Below, in pieces: positions 4,951 through 9,828 of a DNA stretch of 9,828 nt. The translations under genes and the position numbers were made by a program. The first letter of the stretch is position 1. Each line of letters opens with the position of its first letter. This stretch comes from an uncultured Gammaproteobacteria bacterium (GTDB lineage: Bacteria; Pseudomonadota; Gammaproteobacteria; Pseudomonadales; Azotimanducaceae_A), in the NCBI GenBank assembly GCA_913049565.1, contig CAJWZG010000092.1:1-9828 (forward strand), written 5' to 3'. A model generated the notes under the pieces. That model was not told where the DNA came from, ran no database searches, and saw only the letters and a list, made by a program, of their open reading frames with translations.

Positions 4951-7620
4951 ATGTCCGCAATAAAACAGTCCGCACAAAAACAGCCAGCGGCAAAAGCCAT
5001 TTATCTCTCGGATTACCGCCCACCGATTTACACGACAGATCAAACCGACCTGCGTTTTGATATCGAAGATGGCAAAACAACCGTCTCTTCGACGCTGAAC
5101 GTTCGCCGACAGGGTGACGGCGACACCTTGGAACTGCTTGGCGAAGATCTGACCTTGGTGTCTGTGGCTGTCGATGGGAGGGAATTGTCGAGCAACGAGT
5201 ACGAGCTCACTCATACTTCTTTGACGGTCTTTGGATTAGAACACCAACACGAAATTCGGATCGTCACTGAGATTTGTCCAGAGAAAAACACCGCTCTTGA
5301 GGGTCTGTATCGCTCGAGCAGCATGTACTGCACTCAGTGCGAGGCAGAAGGTTTTCGCAAAATCACCTATTACCAAGATCGCCCCGATGTTTTATCGACA
5401 TTCAGAACCACGATTACGGCAGACGCACAGAGTTATCCAAATCTGTTATCCAACGGCAACCTGATTCACGAGGCCATACTCCCTGACGGGCGTAAAGAAG
5501 TGATTTGGGAAGACCCGTTCCCCAAGCCCAGCTATTTGTTTGCGCTGGTAGCCGGCGATCTGGCAGTACTCGAAGACAGCTTCACCACCATGAGCGGGCG
5601 CACGGTAGCGCTGCAGATTTTCTCTGAGCCCCACAACATCGGCCAGTGTGACTACGCCATGGACGTGCTGAAACGTTCCATGCGTTGGGACGAAGAGCGC
5701 TTTGGTCGTGAATACGATCTCGATATTTTTATGGTCGTCGCGGTAGAAGATTTCAATATGGGCGCGATGGAAAATAAGGGCCTCAACATTTTCAACACCT
5801 CGTGTGTGCTCGCGTCACCAGACACGGCTACGGATGAAGCCTATCAGCGGGTTGAAGCGGTCGTCGCTCACGAATATTTTCACAACTGGTCAGGCAATCG
5901 CGTTACCTGTCGGGATTGGTTTCAGCTGAGTCTGAAAGAGGGTTTCACGGTGTTTCGTGATGCGGAATTTTCCAGCGATATGAATTCTCGCTCGGTCAAG
6001 CGCATTGAAGACGTCGGCTTTTTGCGATCCATACAGTTTGCCGAAGACGCTGGACCGCTGGCGCACCCGGTTCGCCCGAGCAGCTATATGGAAATATCCA
6101 ATTTCTACACCACGACCATCTACGAGAAAGGGGCGGAAGTGGTGCGTATGTATCACACGCTACTGGGCCCAGATGCATTTCGTCAGGGTACTGATCTGTA
6201 CTTTGATCGGCACGATGGTACCGCGGCGACCACTGATGATTTTGCTTCGGCGATGGCAGAAGCCGGCCAGATCGACCTTACCCAGTTTAAGCGTTGGTAC
6301 GAGCAACCCGGCACGCCGAATGTTCATGTGGAGGAATCATTTGCCAGCGGCATGTTAACGCTGAAAATCACCCAGTCACCGGCAGATTTGCCTAACGGCG
6401 ACAAGCATCAACCCTTCCATATGCCATTGGCTCTCGGTCTTATTGATAGCGATGGCAGCAACCTGAGCATTGACGTTCACTCGTTTGATAGTTCTGCATC
6501 CACATCGCTGCGCGACGGTGGAAAAACATTACTATTGGGTGCAAAAGAGCGCGAGAGCACGCTGCAAATAGCGAATTTAGCCGAAAAACCGGTCGTGAGC
6601 TTTTTGCGTGAATTTTCCGCGCCGGTCAAAGTGCATCACGAACGCGATTCAACAGAACTTGCCTTTCTAGTGCAGCACGATACCGATGGATTTGTGCGCT
6701 GGGACGCCATGCAAACGTTGTGGATAGAACACTTTGATGAGGCGGTGACATCCACGGTGGATCCCGTTGAGACGCTGGGTGGACTCGCCGAAGGCGCGTT
6801 AAGGCAAGCGTCGCCAGAGCAGCAGTTGCTCGCGGCGACGATGTTAGCCATACCTAATGAAAACTACTTGTTTGAGCAGTTGAAAAACTTTGATGTAGAT
6901 GCGTTGCTTGATGCACGTGATGCAGCTGTCGAGCGCACAGCCTTGGTGCATGAGCCGATTTGGGCTGGCCTTGTCGAACGACACGGCGGCGCAGGCGCTT
7001 ACGCTGCTGACGCAGCGGGCATGGCGCGACGTGCCTTAGGTAATGTCGCCTTTGCTTATCTGTGTCGAACCATCAATGGCAGCGCATTAGAGGCCGCGCT
7101 GCAAGCACGCTACAGCAAGGCTGATAACTTGACCGATAGGCGCACGGTGCTAGGGATAGCCTGCCGTCACGAAAGGGTGAGCAGTGATTTCCGCAGGCAC
7201 TTGTTGAACGATTTTTATACCGCTTGGAAAGACTATGCGCTGGTCATCGACCTGTGGTTTAACTTGCAGGCGCAAAGTCCGCTCATCGATATTGCGGGTT
7301 TGCATGCGCTGGAATCTCATGCTGATTTTGATGTCAAAAACCCCAACCGCGTGCGTTCCGTCTACGCGGCATTTGGCATGCTCAACAACCGAAAGTTTCA
7401 TTCAATCGATGGTTCCGGTTATCAGTTTTTGAGTGATGCCATCATGAAACTTGATGCTCTTAATCCGCAGATTGCATCTCGCCTCACCACGCCGCTGACC
7501 CGCATGGGCCGGTACGAACCTGCGAGGCAACGTTTGATGCGTGAACAGCTGACGAAGATGTCAGAAAGCCCATCGCTGTCAAAAGATTTGTATGAAATTG
7601 TCATTAAGAGCTTGGCCTGA
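4951..7620 (+). CDS. pepN: Aminopeptidase N (M1 family zinc metallopeptidase)
   Basis: Cytoplasmic zinc aminopeptidase that removes N-terminal residues from peptides in the last steps of protein turnover. 889 aa versus 870 in E. coli PepN. Seen: the substrate-binding block CTQCEAEGFR (127-136, Gln129), the exopeptidase motif GAMEN (271-275), zinc motif HEYFH (307-311) with third ligand Glu330 in SLKEGFTVFRD, and the catalytic-tyrosine block NFYTTTIYEKGAEVVRM (384-400, Tyr391, equivalent to E. coli Tyr381). Domain order is as expected: N-terminal beta domain to about 200, thermolysin-like domain to about 450, Ig-like domain to about 550, then a long helical C-terminal domain. All catalytic residues are present. 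The ATG at 4951 has a weak AGG 7 nt upstream, and the N-terminal run KAIYLSDYRPP is typical of the family. Transcribed alone; the inverted repeat at its start may matter for expression. Confidence 0.98.
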   Translation: MSAIKQSAQKQPAAKAIYLSDYRPPIYTTDQTDLRFDIEDGKTTVSSTLNVRRQGDGDTLELLGEDLTLVSVAVDGRELSSNEYELTHTSLTVFGLEHQHEIRIVTEICPEKNTALEGLYRSSSMYCTQCEAEGFRKITYYQDRPDVLSTFRTTITADAQSYPNLLSNGNLIHEAILPDGRKEVIWEDPFPKPSYLFALVAGDLAVLEDSFTTMSGRTVALQIFSEPHNIGQCDYAMDVLKRSMRWDEERFGREYDLDIFMVVAVEDFNMGAMENKGLNIFNTSCVLASPDTATDEAYQRVEAVVAHEYFHNWSGNRVTCRDWFQLSLKEGFTVFRDAEFSSDMNSRSVKRIEDVGFLRSIQFAEDAGPLAHPVRPSSYMEISNFYTTTIYEKGAEVVRMYHTLLGPDAFRQGTDLYFDRHDGTAATTDDFASAMAEAGQIDLTQFKRWYEQPGTPNVHVEESFASGMLTLKITQSPADLPNGDKHQPFHMPLALGLIDSDGSNLSIDVHSFDSSASTSLRDGGKTLLLGAKERESTLQIANLAEKPVVSFLREFSAPVKVHHERDSTELAFLVQHDTDGFVRWDAMQTLWIEHFDEAVTSTVDPVETLGGLAEGALRQASPEQQLLAATMLAIPNENYLFEQLKNFDVDALLDARDAAVERTALVHEPIWAGLVERHGGAGAYAADAAGMARRALGNVAFAYLCRTINGSALEAALQARYSKADNLTDRRTVLGIACRHERVSSDFRRHLLNDFYTAWKDYALVIDLWFNLQAQSPLIDIAGLHALESHADFDVKNPNRVRSVYAAFGMLNNRKFHSIDGSGYQFLSDAIMKLDALNPQIASRLTTPLTRMGRYEPARQRLMREQLTKMSESPSLSKDLYEIVIKSLA

Positions 7621-7793
7621 GCCATATTGTGACCAAACGTACAGGAACAAAGTGTCGTCGAGGTTGGGGGATGTCTTACTCAAATTTATGATGCCATGCC
7701 CAGAGCTTCTCGCATCCACGATGTTCTGAAACAAGCAACATTGGATGCCCAAGTGGCTGAGCTTCAGCGCAAAGGCATTGAGCTTATCGCTGC
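7621..7793. other. Gap between pepN and batD; only a doubtful 33-codon ORF
   Basis: 173 bp lie between the convergent pepN and batD stop codons. On the plus strand an ATG at 7696 opens a 33-codon frame to TAA 7795-7797, overlapping the batD stop. Its product (MPRASRIHDVLKQATLDAQ at the start, then a Glu/Leu/Ile-rich end) looks helix-like and the frame is open back to TGA 7630-7632. It has no ribosome site and I recognise no family; it may be a remnant or chance. No clear terminator hairpin with a T-run is visible. Confidence 0.2.
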
Positions 7794-9593
7794 CTAATGG
7801 GTACGGTTTGAGATGTACTGGGAATACAAGTGGGGAAGTGCAGGTCCTGTCTTATCTTTCGCTTTATTTTGTCCACGTGAGAAGGCCTTCACACATTCGA
7901 TTGCAGTTGACCGTTCTTGTGCTTCCCACGATCCCGACCCAAAACAAGCGGCATTTAACGCTCTAATGACAGTATCCGCTTCGCGGCTACTTTCCGTAAA
8001 CGACACTAATGCCCAACGTTGAGGCGAGCCAGTGATGGCCGCAAGATATCGGTTGAGATCGCGCCGCAGCTCCGATGGAGGGCTGCTCTTAATTGAGCGC
8101 AACAAGGCCCTCAAAGACAGAGCAGGGCTTGATTCAGGTCTCGCGGCATGGGTTGCTGTATCAGGTTTCCTATCGACGCTAGGTTTGGCGGTATTCGCCA
8201 GCGAACCGCGCGGTTTAATGTTCAGCTTTTGCCAAAGCAGCCATGCAATAGCGAAGGCGACAACAATGGTCAGGCCGGTTCGCCAGTCTAATGCGTTAGC
8301 GTTATTGGTTACTGTGCCACCTACTTGAGTCAGGAAGGCTGACGCATCGTCGTCTAATAGCGCAGGAGCAGACCGGGTCTCCGCAAGCCTATCGTTCAAA
8401 GGTAGAGTCTGGTCATCGGCAAAAGCGCTGCCAACGACACTAAGCGCCCGATCTTCAAGGGTAGTTACCATCAGCTCATCGGTGTCAGTGTTCCACCAGG
8501 TAATCTCAGTGCCGGGAAGTCTTAAAGCGCCAGGGCTGACAGGTACTAAATCGATGTTCTCGCCACGCCGCCCGACTAAATTTTCGGCCAGTAGATCATT
8601 TTCGATAACCGCAGGCTGTGCATAGGTCTTAAAGTCTGTGTCGTTCAACACGAAATTGGTAGGTTCAACGCTTGTCCCCGTATTGCCAATAACCGTAATC
8701 ACCAGCGAGCGTTTGATCGTATCTCCAACGTTAGCCCTGGTTGCAAGGGAGGGCGCAAAACGTTGTGTGGCAGTTACCGCAATGGCGGGCAGCCATGCCT
8801 TATCCGGCGGATAGCTTTTCGGTATCGGCAGTACCGTAATCTCTTGTCCAGGTGTGCTCACCCGCACAGTTTTTCGCGAGGTGCTCAGACCATCGCTGAC
8901 GCGCACACTGGCGGTAACGCTGTCGCTGGGAATGATCAAAGCGCCACTTTGCTCAGGCAAAATCGCGTATTGCTGTTCGTAACTGCCGAACGGACGCCCA
9001 TCGCGCTCAATCACTGACGATTGGCCTTCGCCCAGTTCGAATATCTGAGCGTTTTGCAGCACCGGTGTCTCAAGCTGCCCTCCGTATAACTGCACCCCAT
9101 CAGCATAGACCAGCCTTCGCGTCAGCAGCAGTTGGCCTTGTACATAGACCGATTCACTGGAAAGCTCCAGCTCATAAAAAACACGGCTGTCGATTTTACG
9201 GCGCACCGATTCGCTCAACTCGCGAACCGAGAGCCTCAGTGGTTCAGTCTGGGATTGACCGATACCGATGGAGGGGATGATCAGTTCACCGGTACGCTTG
9301 GGTTGAAGCGTTATCTGATAGTCCACCCAACTTTGCGCGCGCCCATTGACGAATCGGTACTGACTGCTGGTATTGACTCCCAATACATGGAAGTCGGCGT
9401 CTAGGCCCGAGAGCTCCGGCGTTTCACTTTGGCGCGTGCCAATATCGCGCACAACCAACTGCACGGAATCGAGTTCTTCAATAACGGTTTCCGAAAGGCC
9501 CGCGCGCAGCTCACCTACCGCACTGCTAGCCGGTAATAGCAGGCATATCGTAAGCCAGCACCAAACACAGGCGTTAGAAATACGCTTCATCAT
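7794..9593 (-). CDS. batD: BatD-family membrane protein (Bat operon)
   Basis: 599 aa with the ATG at 9593. Bat proteins, named for Bacteroides aerotolerance, occur in operons with a MoxR ATPase, DUF58 and VWA-domain proteins; their molecular role is not settled, though envelope stress tolerance or assembly has been proposed. Seen: an N-terminal signal peptide (basic MKR, hydrophobic LTICLLLPASSAVG core, likely cleavage near residue 27); a long periplasmic beta-rich region including VDYQITLQPKRTGELIIPSI (about 90-109) and a second repeat with YAILPEQSGALIIPS (209-223), the typical BatD pattern; one transmembrane segment TIVVAFAIAWLLW (442-454); and a helical cytoplasmic tail ending near LPHLYSQ. 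Start choice: AGG (9603-9601) lies 7 nt before ATG 9593; GTG codons further upstream (9599, 9596) are less likely. It overlaps the upstream gene by one base (TGATG), implying translational coupling. Confidence 0.92.
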   Translation of the reverse strand: MMKRISNACVWCWLTICLLLPASSAVGELRAGLSETVIEELDSVQLVVRDIGTRQSETPELSGLDADFHVLGVNTSSQYRFVNGRAQSWVDYQITLQPKRTGELIIPSIGIGQSQTEPLRLSVRELSESVRRKIDSRVFYELELSSESVYVQGQLLLTRRLVYADGVQLYGGQLETPVLQNAQIFELGEGQSSVIERDGRPFGSYEQQYAILPEQSGALIIPSDSVTASVRVSDGLSTSRKTVRVSTPGQEITVLPIPKSYPPDKAWLPAIAVTATQRFAPSLATRANVGDTIKRSLVITVIGNTGTSVEPTNFVLNDTDFKTYAQPAVIENDLLAENLVGRRGENIDLVPVSPGALRLPGTEITWWNTDTDELMVTTLEDRALSVVGSAFADDQTLPLNDRLAETRSAPALLDDDASAFLTQVGGTVTNNANALDWRTGLTIVVAFAIAWLLWQKLNIKPRGSLANTAKPSVDRKPDTATHAARPESSPALSLRALLRSIKSSPPSELRRDLNRYLAAITGSPQRWALVSFTESSREADTVIRALNAACFGSGSWEAQERSTAIECVKAFSRGQNKAKDKTGPALPHLYSQYISNRTH

Positions 9594-9828
9594 CACCACA
9601 CCTGATCATCCTGACGATTACTGTAGTCGCCTTGGCGAAGCCGCTGTTTGGTCTCATGCTGAAATTTACGACGTAGCAATCCACCGGGATCATCGGGGAC
9701 TCTGCGTAGCCACTGTTCTAACGCTTCTTGCTTTTCGTCGCGTTCGGCAGCATCGCTTTTGTTCTCCTGAGACTTATCGTTTTCAGACTCACCTTCTGAT
9801 TCCTCTGGCTCTTCCGGCTCTTGTTGTG
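9593..9828 (-). CDS. C-terminal end of a VWA/TPR Bat-operon protein (partial)
   Basis: Minus-strand frame entering from the right edge and ending at TGA 9595-9593; 77 codons are visible. It starts inside a Glu/Pro/Ser-rich, strongly acidic low-complexity linker (QQEPEEPEESEGESE and onward), followed by EQWLRRVPDDPGGLLRRKF, the conserved tail of gammaproteobacterial Bat proteins that join a von Willebrand factor A domain to TPR repeats (BatB/BatC-like). The VWA and TPR domains themselves lie outside the window, so this assignment rests on the tail motif and on the position immediately upstream of batD. The final residues RQDDQVW overlap the batD ATG by one base. The fused proteins are usually anchored in the inner membrane and act with MoxR-type ATPases; the operon's upstream members would lie to the right of the window. 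Confidence 0.82.
   Translation of the reverse strand, partial: QQEPEEPEESEGESENDKSQENKSDAAERDEKQEALEQWLRRVPDDPGGLLRRKFQHETKQRLRQGDYSNRQDDQVW

Noticed and set aside
6005..6358. Plus-strand alternate frame of 117 codons within pepN
   Set aside because: It is an Arg/Trp-rich shadow of the conserved PepN catalytic region, in another frame, without domain features.
8032..9404. Several plus-strand open frames opposite batD
   Set aside because: They are antisense shadows; batD has a signal peptide, a transmembrane segment and family motifs in its own frame.

Overview
The window looks like ordinary chromosomal housekeeping and accessory DNA from a gammaproteobacterium. The NAD kinase, serine acetyltransferase and M1 aminopeptidase N are all of the enterobacterial/pseudomonad type, and the right end carries the tail of a gammaproteobacterial Bat (aerotolerance-type) operon. 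GC content looks moderate, around 50-55% by eye. A marine lineage such as the Halieaceae/OM60 group is possible, but that is a guess from gene content and style, not something the sequence proves.

Layout, left to right. A DsbA/FrnE-type thioredoxin-fold oxidoreductase (+, 45-731) converges within 5 bp on a serine O-acetyltransferase gene, cysE (-, 737-1591). A ~200 bp divergent intergenic region with two short inverted repeats and a candidate promoter separates cysE from nadK (+, 1793-2704, TTG start). nadK converges within 6 bp on a two-gene minus-strand unit: xdhC (3320-4318) followed 3 nt later by a MocA-type molybdopterin cytidylyltransferase gene (2711-3316, TTG start). Divergent from xdhC is a decayed SnoaL/NTF2-like gene (+, 4495-4866). 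It keeps one open frame from RBS to final stop apart from two in-frame nonsense codons (TAG 4672-4674, TAA 4708-4710). It is followed by pepN (+, 4951-7620), whose start codon directly abuts an 8-bp perfect inverted repeat. After a 173-bp gap with no convincing gene, the minus strand carries batD (7794-9593) and, overlapping it by one base (TGATG), the C-terminal 77 codons of a VWA/TPR-type Bat protein that runs off the right edge.

Functional links: xdhC and mocA form a molybdenum-hydroxylase maturation pair (cofactor handling and CMP transfer), although no molybdoenzyme structural gene lies in the window. The Bat genes form a membrane/periplasm operon reading leftwards. The other genes (redox protein, cysteine synthesis, NADP synthesis, peptide turnover) look like independent transcription units packed in alternating orientation. 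I found no CRISPR array, tRNA/rRNA, insertion sequence, phage gene or clear new system. The points most worth a second look are the freshly decayed SnoaL-like gene, the inverted repeat at the pepN start, and the short C-terminus of CysE.
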